Counted from the first letter of the stretch, positions 24,001 to 36,948 are shown. The stretch is DNA of 64,000 nt from Sinohyriopsis cumingii (GCA_028554795.2 CM068831.1:59631769-59695768), one strand, 5' to 3'. Program-made: numbers and translations. Notes: generated by a model from the sequence alone, not told the origin.

Positions 24001-27000
24001 TATCAAGATACTTATAGTCTCTTTTCCTTTTGTTCTTCGAGAAGTATGTAAATAATAACTAGAAATAGTAAAATACATAGGCCTGTTTTGGGATTAACGA
24101 ATTTTCTTTTCATGAGAACATTGATAGCATAATAACAGCCTATGTTTCAGACTGGAATAATGCATGAAAAGCAGTGTGTTATAAAAACAAGCGTTGTATA
24201 AACCTTAGACAAAAACTCGAACATTTTTTATAGGCAAGGAAACATCGCACTTTTGCGTTATTTATCATTGTGTTGATATTAAGCGTCACGCGCGGCTATC
24301 TTTAAATAGCTCGGATTTCACATTGATCTCGATTCACGTTGTTTGTCACAATTATTAAAATTTAAATATTCTGAATCCATTTCAGGTCTATGAGAATTCA
24401 CACTTTATATTAATATGTCATTGATATTAGCAGATCAAATTAGCTTTCTTTATTTCTCAGATCCAAATTATATAAAGAGTTTATAGTGATGTTTTCAAAA
24501 TTTCTTGTCTTAGTTCGTATTTAACGTAAAGATGTATTTACAAATCTCTTCCGTGCCTACTTGCAACAGAAATAGCTGTAGATGTATAAATAATGGTTTA
24601 ATTATATGCAGTCAGTAAATTTTCCCGAACGTGATGACAGTTGTACCAGTAAAAGAAGAATAATTAATTAAACGTGTATATGTATAAAGCACCTGTACGT
24701 TATTAGTTTGTACAGAGCCTGCGTGTCGAACAATTATAATACTTGATCACTTTATTAATATAAGAATTATAAAAATAAAACTTCATTGTTAACGACACGA
24801 AACAATAATCGCAGCGGGGCAACAAGTACGAAATGAAATGATCAAGCGAACCGTGCTACTCGCGAAATATAAAATGCGTGTTTTGTTGCTAATAAAACTA
24901 ATGGAATCGCCGCAGTAACCACGGTTGGCCGGGTTGCCTAGAATGGCAACTACAGCAACTATCATAGAAACGCCAACTGGAATTCTTTTCTGGAATATAT
25001 CTCGACATCAACGGTGTCGGTGCCGTTAAATAATTTCGATCCGATTACATTCACAAATACCTATCTATTTTGAACTTTTCACGGCAGCACAAAGTAGTCT
25101 CATTTCGATTAATAAATTCTATTTGATGAATATCGAGAATAAAAAAACTATCATGACCGAGCTCAAGATTGTGTTGTTGGACATTGCAAACTACCTTCTA
25201 CTGCGCGCACAGATACGAAACAGATGCATTAGAGACCTAAAACAGGTAGTGGATTTACGAGCAGTAAAATTCGAATAACTGTTTACCAGTATGTATTGAT
25301 CAGCTTTCCATTGCATTGGCCTGACCGTAGCACATATCACAGTAGCGGGCATCCACTAGGGTGGGGTGGCTTACCACTTTTTTGTATACATTTAGTCAAA
25401 TTATACATTCGTGTGTAATTCGAGGGTAAAATCATGGGGTGTTGAAGGATCTAATCTATCAGCTTCCAAAATATTAAAAACCCATTGAAACATTATTGTA
25501 AATCAAAATAACAATAAAGGAGCTTTACATTTCTCAATTAAAGATCAAAACTGAGCGATTCCATTGGTCTAAAGTTAAGACTAACATTAAAAAGATCTAT
25601 AATGTGTAAGAAGCTAGAATTATTACTTTGATAAGCACCTGAAATAGGATCCAGTGGCAGCAAACTGTTGCCTTTAAGTATTGTATATGAAATACAGATA
25701 ACGGCCTATTTTGCCATCTTGTGCATGAACATGAACTTGAAGGTAGAATGGGGACTATGATGAACGAACTATCTATAAGTTCAATGGGAACTGTTTACTC
25801 GTGATTCCATGTAACCTTGATATATACGAATTGTTACGGAGTGACCTAGATATAAGAATGTATATAATTACCTCGAGATAAGAATTATGGGGTTCTCGTG
25901 CTTTTAACTAGACATCGATAAATCTACTGCTAAGAAAAGTATATAATACGATTACAGAATTAAAGATATGATTCTTGAAAGTTAGGACATATTTTAAATA
26001 TTTGATAAGCAACTGGCACGAGGTAAGTTCGTGGTATGAAATATCGGAACACGATCGTCTCGAATATTTGTCCGTAAGCACTAACCATTAAGCTGTCTTC
26101 AAGCCCTTGTCAATGACATATCTGTGAAATGCTCACACTTTCAAAGAGCTGTCTTCCAGCTTTTATCAGTATATACTCACGTGTAAGTCAGATCCAATTA
26201 CCAACAATATTGACTCTGATTTGTAGTCTCATATTGGGCCGGCAGATCATGGTTTTTGTTGTTCTTCTACAGGTTATTTCTAACGAACTAAGACGGAAAA
26301 TTTGGGTCTATGTGGTTTGCAGCTTTATTACATAGCCACTAAATCTTTCATTACTGATCTGGAGTGTGATACAAATGTTCAGACTGTGATTCCGTATCGC
26401 ATACACAGTTTGTAACTACTTTTAAAACTTTACATATTTAATAATAGTAAACTTAAAATTTATCCGGAGGGATTTACTGCTATATATTTTAAACTATTCA
26501 AAAGTGCCAACACACGTGTATAATTTTAAGAAATGAAGTAATATTTGGTGAAGATGGATGCTTTTGCTACCTGAGATAATGAGACAGTACCGTAAATAGC
26601 CAAAAGCCGTTTATGTGTATTTAAGGCTACCTAGGAGGAGAAACTAGAGTTAGTTGAAAAGGACTACACTAGTTTGGACAGAATGTTTGACAATGAGCTT
26701 TCAAATGAAGCTGGTGTGCAAAGGGACATCAAACAAGAAAGAGAGAGACAGATAGACAGAAAGCGAGCAAGTACATTGCCGCAGAAATCTTGTATAGAGT
26801 TTTTTTAAAATCCAGACAACGTAAGAAAGACTCAGAGAATGATGTCAAGATTCAGGGCATGGTTAGAAATGCCCCACGTTTAGACAAAACTTTTCCCTAT
26901 ATTTAATTCCCAAGAGACATTCCACAATGTAAATCATCTAAAGTGCCAAACTTAGCTAACATCCATTTCGGCTTCAGAGTTTCAAAAACATGTTCAGCGG

Positions 27001-27114
27001 AAATTATATTAAGTGGATGGATTTTCAATTTGTATATTAAAATTACCGAGGCATCAGGTTTTGTTTTTTAAATTTGAGGATAAAACTGACAAGCAGTTGC
27101 GAAATAAAAAAGAC
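24001..27114. other. Non-coding host DNA
   Basis: About 3.1 kb of AT-rich sequence. I see no mobile-element ends, RNA gene or convincing ORF. Confidence 0.5.
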
Positions 27115-27545
27115 GTACCACAGAAAGCAGCAGCTGTTTTGATTGTGAAAACAGTTACAATAATTGTATCCTGATATAATGTTGTTTGTCTGTTTTGATT
27201 GTGAAAACAGTTATAATTATTGCATCTTGTTATAATGTTATCTGTGAACAAATTTACAATAATTGTTTCTTGTTATAATGTTGTTTGTGAACAAATTTGC
27301 AATAATTGCGTCTTGTTATAATGTTGTTTGTGAACACATTTACAATAATTGCGTCTTGTTATAATAATGTTGTTTATGAACAAAATTTACAATAATTGCG
27401 TCTTGTTATAATGCTGTTTGTGAGCAGATTTACAATAATTGCGTCTTGTTATAACATTCTTTGTGAACAAATTGACAATAATTGCATCTATTTATAATGT
27501 TGTTTGTGACCAAATTTATAATAATTGCATCTTGTTACAATGTTG
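27115..27545. repeat. ~43-bp minisatellite
   Basis: About ten tandem copies of a unit containing AACAAATTTACAATAATTGC followed by TCTTGTTATAATGTTGTTTGTG, with small indels between copies. Confidence 0.9.
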
Positions 27546-28138
27546 TTGAGACCTTTATATCACCGAGGAGCATGAACGGGTCTGAATGTTTACATTTTCA
27601 ATTCTTGCGAATGTTCAGCTAGAAAAGAAAGAGAAGAAAACTGAACAAACTCGCAATGTTTTTTTGGAAATTTCTTGGTAAAATATATCCCAATAAATAT
27701 AAAAAATCTAGTCCGCGTTGTAGAAACAAAAATCGAATTTTTTATTTCTTAGCAAACATATGCAAAAATTATGTCTTTAAGTTCAATGACTCAATAAATT
27801 ATTATATTAAATGAAAACATAAATATAGAGAGTTTGAATGTGCTGTAAACGAATGAGCTTCCGGTATGAAATTGATTGCTTTAATTACTGTTAGTCTGTT
27901 ACACTGGCCCTAAAATTTATTTGGACGTAGAGTGTCGATTCAAAAAGTAGAGTGTAAGAAAAGGGGTCAATTACTGGCCCCAAACCGATGTCAGATTTGA
28001 GAAGAAAAGCAAAACAATAATCAACTTGTCTGTAATTGCAGATTAAATCCATTCATAGGCCCCATACAACATTTTTTAAAATTGAAAGATGAAAAGTGAA
28101 TCCATATCTGCAATGTGGACAGACCGTGATAAAGCTGC
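27546..28138. other. Non-coding host DNA
   Basis: AT-rich; nothing recognisable. Confidence 0.5.
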
Positions 28139-28141
28139 ACT

Positions 28142-28215
<74 letters not shown>
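28139..28215. repeat. AT microsatellite
   Basis: (TA)n run that directly precedes the SINE at 28216. Confidence 0.95.
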
Positions 28216-28218
<3 letters not shown>

Positions 28219-28463
28219 GCCCCGAGTGGCCGAGTGGTCTAAAGCGCTCTCCGTTACGGATCAATGCCATCTCACCTCTGCCTGCGTAGGTTCGAGTCTC
28301 GGATTCGGCCAATGTGGGTATGTGAGAAAGCTTACCAGTAGCTTCTCGAGGGTCGGTGGTTCATTCCGGAGATTTCCTGGGTTCTTCCTCCACCATTAAT
28401 ACTGGCCGCCATGTATAGCCTATCTTGTGCTGAAAAATGGCGTTAAACCCTACAACAACAACA

Positions 28464-28474
<11 letters not shown>
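28216..28474 (+). mobile_element. tRNA-derived SINE (family B), copy 1
   Basis: The head begins GGGGCCCCGAGTGGCCGAGT, with an A box GTGGTCTAAAGCGC and a B box GGTTCGAGTCTC. A body of about 170 bp follows, then the tail GGCGTTAAACCC and a (TAC/AAC)n simple repeat. A second full copy is at 32607-32853 and a decayed 5'-degenerate copy at 57890-58125. AT microsatellites lie on both sides. The tRNA-like head resembles a class II (Leu/Ser-type) tRNA. Confidence 0.85.

Positions 28475-28549
<75 letters not shown>
28475..28549. repeat. AT microsatellite
   Basis: (AT)n run that continues directly from the AAC tail of the SINE. Confidence 0.95.
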
Positions 28550-28550
<1 letters not shown>

Positions 28551-29635
28551 GTCATAAAATACAAAATGCCTTCTTCATTTTTCTAAATGTATGCATTAAA
28601 AGAATGAAAAGAGTGTGTGGATTAATAGAGGATATGTAATACATACAAAACTACATAAGTGGCTTTTTTTGTGTTCCTAGTCGAAGAAAGAAGTCGTTTG
28701 ATATGGCGTAGGAACATAACTTTTCGGCCTAACGGCTTCGACATCAATACGCCTTATCAAACTGGTTCTTTCCGCCCACACGGAACTAACCTATATAGTT
28801 TTGCCTATGGATTGATTTATTTGATACATAGGCAACTAACCATTGATTACACGAAAGAAAATGACACAAATTGCTTAAACTCGTTAAATTAATCGGGATG
28901 CATTGGATTTTATAATAATTAACTTGAATGAATGTATCTAACAACTTTAATTCTTTACATAACAAAATTGATATTTACGGTAAATGTGTGCTTTATTTCA
29001 GCTGATATTAGTCGTGTTTAGAAAAAGACTAATGACTTTTGATGCATTAACGTTGATGGCGTGCATTGTATTTTGATATTGTGACTAAGTCATTCGGTAA
29101 TTTTTTTCGAACCATTTCGCTGCAAGCTTTAAAAATAATCGACCAGGAAAATTATGTTTTCTCCAATCTACCGCTGGTTACGTAACAGCTACTTATTGAT
29201 CCTCAGTACTAACTTGCTGTTTACGCCAAATCATTCAAGAAAACACTTAGTTAAGCTTGCAGTCAATCAATCTATCAATCAATATCTAAACATTGTGCAC
29301 ATCAATTAGAAAAACTAATTTAATTATTTATTGTGCGATATGCATTTTTATGGGAATTTCAATGTTCAGTGTTCATGCACTTTTCAGCACTTGACAGTTT
29401 GTAATCTTTCATTGCAGTTTTTATTGATAGACATAATAACAACATATGAAATCATAAAATAATGCCTCATGTTGCTTCTGAAAGGGAAACGTGACTTAAA
29501 CCCTTAGAAATATAGGAATAGCCCCAACTCGTTTTCATAGTTCTTTACCTTTGACCCTGCCTATTATATCCATTCCTTGAAAACTTAATCTGATCATGAT
29601 GTAAAAGCATTATGCAATTAAGGTTGACGTTTGCT
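28550..29635. other. Non-coding host DNA
   Basis: AT-rich; nothing recognisable beyond short chance frames. Confidence 0.5.
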
Positions 29636-29853
29636 TTGTAAAGTCTGTTCAGTGATAATTATAAGTATATATAACATTTACAACATGTACAGTGATAAGT
29701 ACATGTATATGCACAAATTTGCAACATGTAAAGCAATAATTTAATTTAAATGTATACATTTGCAATATGTACAGTCATAATTAAATGTTTATGTATGCAA
29801 TATGTAATGTGATAAATACATTTAAATGTACACATTTTCAGCATAGAGAGTGA
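29636..29853. repeat. ~55-bp minisatellite, left part
   Basis: Diverged copies of a unit containing ACATGTACAGTGATAATTA and TGTACACATTTGCA. The array resumes at 32355-32473, so the pair of 1.25-kb units between appears inserted into it. Confidence 0.75.
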
Positions 29854-31111
29854 TAATTATAGGTTACTGCATTTGTATGGGAAAATAGGAACGAGTTTTC
29901 GGAATGAATACTGCACGAACTTGTGAGTGCAGTATATCCTTCCGACAAAACGAGTTCATATTTTCCCATACAAATGCAGTAACCTTTTTATTATATGCTC
30001 ATTTTTTTATTCTACCTAAGGTTTAGTTATATAAACAAACTACACTACAAGAAACAACGTAAATGACTTAATGCAGTATTCCAAATTAAATACACAAGCG
30101 CAGATTTGACATTACAAAATGACATCATTATTAATGCGCACATAACTCCACCCTGATAAATTTGAACTTAGTCGCGCGGTCGACATAACTTTCGAAGGAA
30201 AATGGCGTGTCTAGTTAAAATTGAAATTTGCAGTTATATTGTGAATGAATGCGCATTGCAACGACTTTTCCATTTGATCTGGAGTGAATATATTTTGGTA
30301 TTTTGTTCGATTCGACGAAGGTCTGTGCTTTTGGACTGGTTTCATCTGTGCAAATTATACATGAAATACATCGGATTGAAGTGGCGCGGGAGAAGCGTGT
30401 TTACGTCTGCAAATGTGTTTCTGTTTCTGTCATTGAATGTTTGAAATGATAACGTGGGAAAATATGAAGTCTTTCAATTGCAATTTTCATAAAGACGCTA
30501 TGGAATTTAATGTGTATTTCATTTTGAGTGCAGTAAGGAGGATGCAATTGCACTTATCATCGAAATTACAGCACACTTTCAAAATGTGTCATCCAGATTT
30601 AAAACCTATGACATGGCTCATGTAATTCGGATTTGCAGAATTAAGAAAAAACATTTTGAGGAAATTCAGGGTGTAAAACTGTAAGTATATTTTATGTTGC
30701 CATTCTTATCACCAGATAAAGAATACAGTATATTCCTTGTCACTTATATGTTATTTGTAAGGACATAATGGTCCGTCTTTTATATAATGTAGCTAGCCTA
30801 AATTCGTAACATTGTATCAACGCGGAATGTGCCAAAACAGCTGCTTTTTTTTTGTTTTTGCAGTCCACGAAACATGTTTTAGTTCATTCAGAAACAAATT
30901 TAAATAACCACAACGTAAAGAGCCTCTTACGCGAGTGTATATGATGTGTTTTCAAATCTAAAGTGCAGGCGTCTGCGTCATTGTTTACAATAGAAAGTAG
31001 TTCCTTTATTCACGTGAATGCTATATGTGTATTGTCGCGCGCGTTCAGTATCTGGGAATACTGAACGATTTCAACAATGTAAAGTTCACGGGGAAAAAAT
31101 GAGCATATAAT
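29854..31111. mobile_element. 1.25-kb repeat unit with hairpin head and inverted ends, copy 1
   Basis: Near the start, GGTTACTGCATTTGTATGGG (29862) pairs with its reverse complement at about 29965-29985, giving a hairpin of about 25-bp stems. TTATTATATGCTCATTTTTT at about 29987 is inverted at the far end (AAAAAATGAGCATATAATAA, about 31095). The unit is followed head-to-tail by a second copy. It contains a short frame (30202-30444) starting MACLVKIEICSYIVNE that is shared with copy 2 but diverges at its end, so coding is doubtful. It may be a MITE or other non-autonomous element. Confidence 0.7.
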
Positions 31112-32354
31112 AATTATAGATTACTGCATTTGTATGGGAAAATAGGAACGAGTTTTCGGAATGAATACTGCACGAACTTGTGAGTGCAGTATATCCTTCC
31201 GACAAAACAAGTTCATATTTTCCCATACAAATGCGGTAATCTTTTTATTATATGCTCATTTTTTTATTCTACCTAAGGTTTAATTATATAAACAAAATAC
31301 ACTTCAAGAAACAACGTAAATGAATGAATGCCGTATTCCAAACTAAATACACAAGCGCAGATTTGACATTACAAAATGACATCATTATTAATGCGCACAT
31401 AGCTCCGCCCAGATAAATTTGAACTTAGTCGCGCGGTCGACATAACTTTCGAAGGAAAATGGCGTGTCTAGTTAAAATTGAAATTTGCAGTTATATTGTG
31501 AATGAATGGGCATTGCAACGACTTTTCCATTTGATCTGGAGTGAATATATTTTGGTATTTTGTGTCGATTCGACGAAAGTTTGTGATTTTGGACTGGATT
31601 CGTCTGTGCAAATTATACATGAAATACATCGGATTGAAGTGGCGCGGGAGAAGCGTGTTTACGTCTGCAAATGTATTTCTGTTTCTGTCATTGAATGTTT
31701 GAAATGATAACGTGGGAAAAATATGAAGTCTTTCAAACGCAGTTTTCAAAAAGACGCTATGGAATTTAATGTGTATTTCAATTTGAGTGCAGTAAGGAGG
31801 ATGCAACTGCACTTATCATCGAAATTACAGCACACTTTCGAAATGTCTAATCCAGATTGAAAACCTATGACATGGCTCATGTAATTCGGATTTGCAGAAT
31901 TAAGAAAAAACATTTTGAGGAAATTCAGGATGTAAAACTGTAAGTATATTTTATTTTGCTATTCTTATCACCAGCTAAAGAAAACAGTATATGCCTTGTT
32001 ATTTGTAAGGACCTCATCCGTCATTTATATAAGGTAGCTAGCCTAAATCCGTAACATTGTATCAACGCAAAATGTCAAGACAGCTGGGGTTTTCTGCAGT
32101 CAACGAAACATGTTTTAGTTCATTCATAAACAAATTTAAACAACCACAACATAAAGAGCCTCTTACGCGAGTGTACATGATTTGTTTACAAATCAAAAGT
32201 GCTGGCGTCTGAGTCCATTGTTTATTTACAAAAGAAAGTAGTTCCTTTATTCACGTGAATGCTATATGTGTATTGTCGCGCGCGTTCAGTATCGGGGAAT
32301 ATTGAACGATTCTGTCAATGTAAAGTTAACGGGGAAAAAAATGAGCATATAATA
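31112..32354. mobile_element. 1.25-kb repeat unit, copy 2 (tandem)
   Basis: Direct repeat of 29854-31111 with scattered substitutions and small indels. It has the same hairpin head (31120 region) and the same inverted end sequence at about 32335-32354. The head-to-tail junction is seamless: one unit's end sequence runs directly into the next unit's AATTATAG start. Confidence 0.75.
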
Positions 32355-32470
32355 AGTACATTTATTTGCACACATTTGAAACATTTACATTGATAATCAT
32401 ATGTACATGTACACATTTGCAACATTACAGTGATAATTAAATGTATATGTACACATTTGCCACATGTACA

Positions 32471-32473
<3 letters not shown>
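32355..32473. repeat. ~55-bp minisatellite, right part
   Basis: Continuation of the array at 29636-29853, with copies such as ACATGTACACATTTGCAACA and TTACAGTGATAATTAAATGT. Confidence 0.7.

Positions 32474-32551
<78 letters not shown>
32474..32551. repeat. AT microsatellite
   Basis: (TA)n run. Confidence 0.95.
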
Positions 32552-32554
<3 letters not shown>

Positions 32555-32606
32555 TATGCATTGTAACATTGTGCTGTTTATTTTTATTGTAACAGTGGTT
32601 CTTGGA

Positions 32607-32853
32607 GGGGCCCCGAGTGGCCGAGTGGTCTAAAGCGCTCTCCGTTACGGATCACTGCCATCTTACCTCTGTCTGCGTGGGGTGGAGTCTCGGATTCGGC
32701 TAATGTGGGTATGTGAGAAAGCTTGCCAGTAGTTTCTCGTGGGTCGGTGGTTCTTTCAGGGGTTTTCCCGGGTTCTTCCTACACCATTAATACTGGCCGC
32801 CATGTATAGCCTATCGTGTGCTGAAAAATGGCGTTAAACCCTACAACAACAAC
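32607..32853 (+). mobile_element. tRNA-derived SINE (family B), copy 2
   Basis: Close match to the SINE at 28216 over its full length, with the same GGGGCCCCGAGTGGCCGAGT head and GGCGTTAAACCC tail. A 9-bp direct repeat GGTTCTTGG at 32597-32605 and 32857-32865 flanks it and is a plausible target-site duplication. This indicates a retrotransposed insertion rather than part of a larger repeat. The B box is altered (GGTGGAGTCTC), so the copy may be transcriptionally weak. Confidence 0.88.
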
Positions 32854-33371
32854 CTTGGTTCTTGGCCTTTCAGCCTCAATAGATTAAAGTGCGTATCCTA
32901 CTTCACCATTGTGAACTAAACAATATACATAACATTTAAAAAGCCAAGTTAAGCGCAGTTTAAAAAGTGCTGAAGACATTTATTCAGAACATGTGAGTTA
33001 GCGTTGAGGTTTGGTGAATACGAATATTCTCACATTCCTATCTCTGTGTGATCGTCTTTCGAGTGTGAACACCGGTGCAGGATGGCTCTCTCATTCTCCA
33101 CACGTGATATTTATTTTGACTCTTGAACTATTTTGACCGTCTGTTGCGAGCATAGTGTACACCAATTATCAAGCACCTTCTGATTTCCATTGTCACTTGA
33201 ACATTCTTTCACAATAATCACAAAAAAAACATTAATTGCAACATATGCACGCACCAAAGCTAGCAGTAGCTGACCCGAAAATTTCCAGCAAACAGGCATT
33301 TTAAGGCAAGGACATTTTAAATGAATGTTTTGTGGTTTAAAATTACACCAGTATTCACAACACATACAGAC

Positions 33372-33424
<53 letters not shown>

Positions 33425-34044
33425 TATGGTTCAAGTTTCATTAAAATATATTCAGTAGTTTCAAAATTATCCTCCCGAAAACGTGCAAAATCACATGAAT
33501 AAATTTTCCCATGCCTTGCTGTGAACTTAACCCAGTGGCACGGGGTCTGTACATGGTACCACACCTTCTAGTCAAGATATATAGTCGGAAGAGTTTTATG
33601 AAATCTCTTCAGCTGTCACAAAGTTATGGGCTGGACAAGCAAATGTTAATTGAAGAATGGACAGAAAAATTACATAGAACATGGTACATCTGCTTCATGC
33701 ATAAGCATTCATCCTAATGTCTTAAACAACTTCATAGCTACAGCCTGGTTACAGAAATTGAATGTATTTAGTATAGAAGCATGAAAGTGGTATATGAAAC
33801 ACCGTCAGATTTTCATGGATATATGTATATGCAATTTCATCTATCTGAATATGGACTTTTAGTTCAAGACTTGCCCATAAATATATGCATATTGGCCAGC
33901 GACCAAAACGTAGCGGCTAGGAATAAGAAAGTCACAAAACGTCAAGATATAAAATTGTACAATGTTTTGAAATACTACTTATAATGGTTTAAGCTCTAGT
34001 TATCACAAGAAAGGAACTTAGAGATGACTGTGACCTTTACTTTG
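32854..34044. other. Non-coding host DNA with GATA run
   Basis: It contains a (GATA)n microsatellite at 33371-33424. The frames across it are repeat translations or chance. Confidence 0.55.
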
Positions 34045-34270
34045 TAGATAATATCTTGATAGCGATACAGGACACCCTATTGTAGATAGCATCTTGATGG
34101 CGATACAGGACACCCCATTGTAGATAGTATCTTGATGACGATACAGGACACCCCATTGTAGATAGTATCTTGATGGCGATACAGGACACCCCATTGTAGA
34201 TAGTATCTTGATGGCGATACAGGACACCCCATTGTAGATAGTATCTTGATGGCAATACAGGACACCCCAT
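34045..34270. repeat. 38-bp minisatellite
   Basis: Six well-conserved tandem copies of a unit containing TATCTTGATGGCGATACAGG and ACACCCCATTGTAGATAG. Because 38 is not a multiple of three, all three minus-strand frames stay open across it; none is likely coding. Confidence 0.95.
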
Positions 34271-34900
34271 CCGAAATACTGAATTTTCATTACATAAACA
34301 GCTTCTAAACTACAACGCAACCATTAAAAATAATACTGACATTTTCAAACTGGATCATGGAAGTTTGGTATATGACATGAAGTTAGGTCATGATGCGTGA
34401 ATATAATTTTTTCATCTCCCTGTCCTTGAGAATTTGTGAGCTAGAGATTAGACAGAAAAATAAATGATATTAATATATTAGCAAAATCTTGAAGAAAGTA
34501 CCATGATACATTCCGAAGTTTTAATTTAAGCATATTTTTGAAACTATCGTCATTGACTGTAGAGTTACAGTAGTGATATAAAAATGACAAAACTTGACAC
34601 GTGACATTGATCTTGCTGGTAGGACCATGTTATTGATGCACATGATCGGTACATGATATACCCTTATGATAGGGCTTTCCAGGGAAACATTGTATTCCAC
34701 GATCTTTACGGACAGAATTTTAATGACAGATTTTTGTTAACAAAGTAAAGTGAGCATATCAGTTTATGAAATCAGATTGTTGCCGTAGATTTTTTTAAAT
34801 TAAAAAGTCTTTTGTACACACTATGGATATAGTTACCTATCGTCGGGCTGATTGTTTTAACAACGAGATCATCACTGATGACCCTTACCATTCAACAGGA

Positions 34901-34931
<31 letters not shown>

Positions 34932-36000
34932 AGAGTGGAAAAGTTACAAAATCATAAAGTATTAATGGGGTTGTGTAGAAGAGAATTATTACTATGGGAT
35001 GGATTCATTCCGATAACTCTACAGGATGAAAACTTGAATATTACACAGCAATAATATATATCAATATACAATACAAGTAAGAAAGTAACATGTTTTGTCA
35101 TAGATTTAGAAAGTAAAACTACTGGATAAGTCAACATCCAGGTTGATCGAACTGTAGTTTACCCGACTGTACGTTTATGTTTTCATAACAAGTTTGGTTT
35201 AAATTTGAAACCGGTGCTATGCACGAATAAAGGGGTGGGTGTATCGTCATGAGCTAGAAATAGGACAAACACGCTTCAAACTGTTAAACCTAATCCATTT
35301 TGCTAGTAATCACAAATATTACACCTTAGGTTTCTTTAGCAATACTGACGCTATAATTACATGTTGCATCTGTTTTTAAGCAACCTATGTGATGTACTTC
35401 ACTGATAATCTTAATAATTGGGTAAAAGTTTTCGTTACATCTTTTTGAATACTCGTATACAAGAGTTCAACCTTTTCATTTGTTAAATTTGTTATAGAAG
35501 CATTAAAATTAGACGATGCAAAGCTTTGGACGCAGCTGACACTTATTTTAATGAAGTGAGCTTTTCTAGATATCCGAAAAGGACAATGAAAAATATATCC
35601 TTATTTATAGAGTGTCCGTTCAATTTGAAACGCCGATAAGTTGACAGTATTATAAACCCCCTAGCAACAATCAAGTTAGAAATTAAAAATTGTGGAATGA
35701 AATGAAAAAGCTTTGTACGTTATTTGTACCAATGATACGTTTCGTTTTTAACTTCGGGAAGGGGGGGGGGTAAAACAAACGTGAGTGCGAATACTACATA
35801 TATGTAAATTTATATTAACTTTATAGATGTAACTAACGATATTTGTATGATTTAGGTGTATTCAAATTAATTAGGTTGCTCAACATGTTTGCATATAGAA
35901 GGAACTGATGTAGGAAAACTAATCTTACCATTCAAGATAAAATAACGTTTGTGTTTTGTTCAGTCCATGGAATTTCACGATTCATTTAACTGAAAACTTA
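34271..36000. other. Non-coding host DNA left of the Polinton
   Basis: AT-rich, with a (CT)n run at 34902-34931 and a G-run at 35761. No gene recognised. Confidence 0.5.
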
Positions 36001-36007
36001 AAAGCAG

Positions 36008-36264
36008 CATCAGAGAGACTGAGCCCACCAACTATTCGTTCCAACAGAATTCTCTATCGAGAACACTCTTGATAGAGGATCTTATTTCACAAAATAAACC
36101 CTCTATTCAGAAAACTATGATAAATAAGCCTTCTCTGCTGACTAGAAGAGTTATTTCATGAAAAATAACTCACTATAAAAATACTTCTTGACGAAGGGGG
36201 TGGTCGACGAAACACTTGGGGGCTCAGTCTCTCTGCTGCTAGCGATGTAAATATTTTTAATCCT
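36008..36264 (+). repeat. Left terminal inverted repeat of the Polinton
   Basis: It matches the reverse complement of 52542-52799 nearly perfectly. The outermost bases differ slightly (CATCAGAGAG here, AGCAGCAGAGAG on the other end). The repeat is itself a fold-back: CAGAGAGACTGAGCCC at 36011 is inverted at 36219-36234. Between lie several small hairpins, for example 36052-36077, 36082-36097, 36148-36171 and 36184-36196. Confidence 0.95.
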
Positions 36265-36273
36265 TCAGGATTT

Positions 36274-36948
36274 CTAACTAAAAATTGTATCCAACCCAAC
36301 TCGATACCGTGTCCGAGGATCATGTAAATTTATTGTTACAAATCCGTGTGGTTTTGCCTGAGCACGACTAAAGAAATTTCTAAATTTATGTATGTTCATG
36401 TCACCGCTGCGCCAAGTTCGATGAATATTTTGTAACGTGTGTGCGTCAACTCCGTTAAATACCGCGAGAATGTTACAGTTATCTCTGATCACTTTCGGAA
36501 TTTGTGTATACCGTTGAGTTACATAAATCACATCGGTGTTTTTGTGCCTGCCGCGGGAAAATATCCTGGCAGGGTTTGATTGTTTGTCCAGCATGATATC
36601 ATCGTACACGACTAAATTATTAATACCCCCATCAATATCATCGATACTCGGTGCTTCATTGATATCAGTTATAAAATCAATAACATCTTCTTCACTTATC
36701 GATTTTGCACTTTCGTTAAAATCTTTTAACACCTGATAACACCGCTGATCGTCCACTGATGGGGCTATCAAATATAATTTATCCCACTTCATCCACTTCA
36801 TTATTAAATTAAGTAACAACTGCGTCTTACCCGACCCAGATGGGCCTATAATAATCATTCGAATTGAATTTGGTAGCACTGAGTTATGTTTGATTGGCTC
36901 TCGTCGCTTTGACGCAGAAAAGTCAGTGATCTCCATTAGATATATCAT
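36274..36948 (-). CDS. Packaging ATPase (A32/FtsK-HerA type)
   Basis: A 224-residue P-loop ATPase of the genome-packaging family shared by Polintons, virophages, poxviruses and other large DNA viruses. It is expected to pump DNA into the capsid. Walker A GPSGSGKT is at residues 35-42; Walker B with catalytic acidic residues (LVVYDD) is at 112-117. VTQRYTQ near residue 142 fits the sensor/Gln region. The start could also be the internal Met at codon 5. The stop lies 10 bp inside the left inverted repeat. The frame is intact with no stops or shifts. The fragment at 2-259 is a paralogue from another element. Confidence 0.95.
   Translation of the reverse strand: MIYLMEITDFSASKRREPIKHNSVLPNSIRMIIIGPSGSGKTQLLLNLIMKWMKWDKLYLIAPSVDDQRCYQVLKDFNESAKSISEEDVIDFITDINEAPSIDDIDGGINNLVVYDDIMLDKQSNPARIFSRGRHKNTDVIYVTQRYTQIPKVIRDNCNILAVFNGVDAHTLQNIHRTWRSGDMNIHKFRNFFSRAQAKPHGFVTINLHDPRTRYRVGLDTIFS

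Noticed and set aside
28216-28290. tRNA-like sequence considered as a true tRNA gene
   Set aside because: A and B boxes are present, but there is no complete cloverleaf or acceptor stem and the sequence continues into a SINE body repeated elsewhere.
34018-34320. Minus-strand ORFs with a repeated ILSTMGCPVSPSRYYLQ-like pattern
   Set aside because: The 38-bp minisatellite keeps three frames open; no start context or motif.
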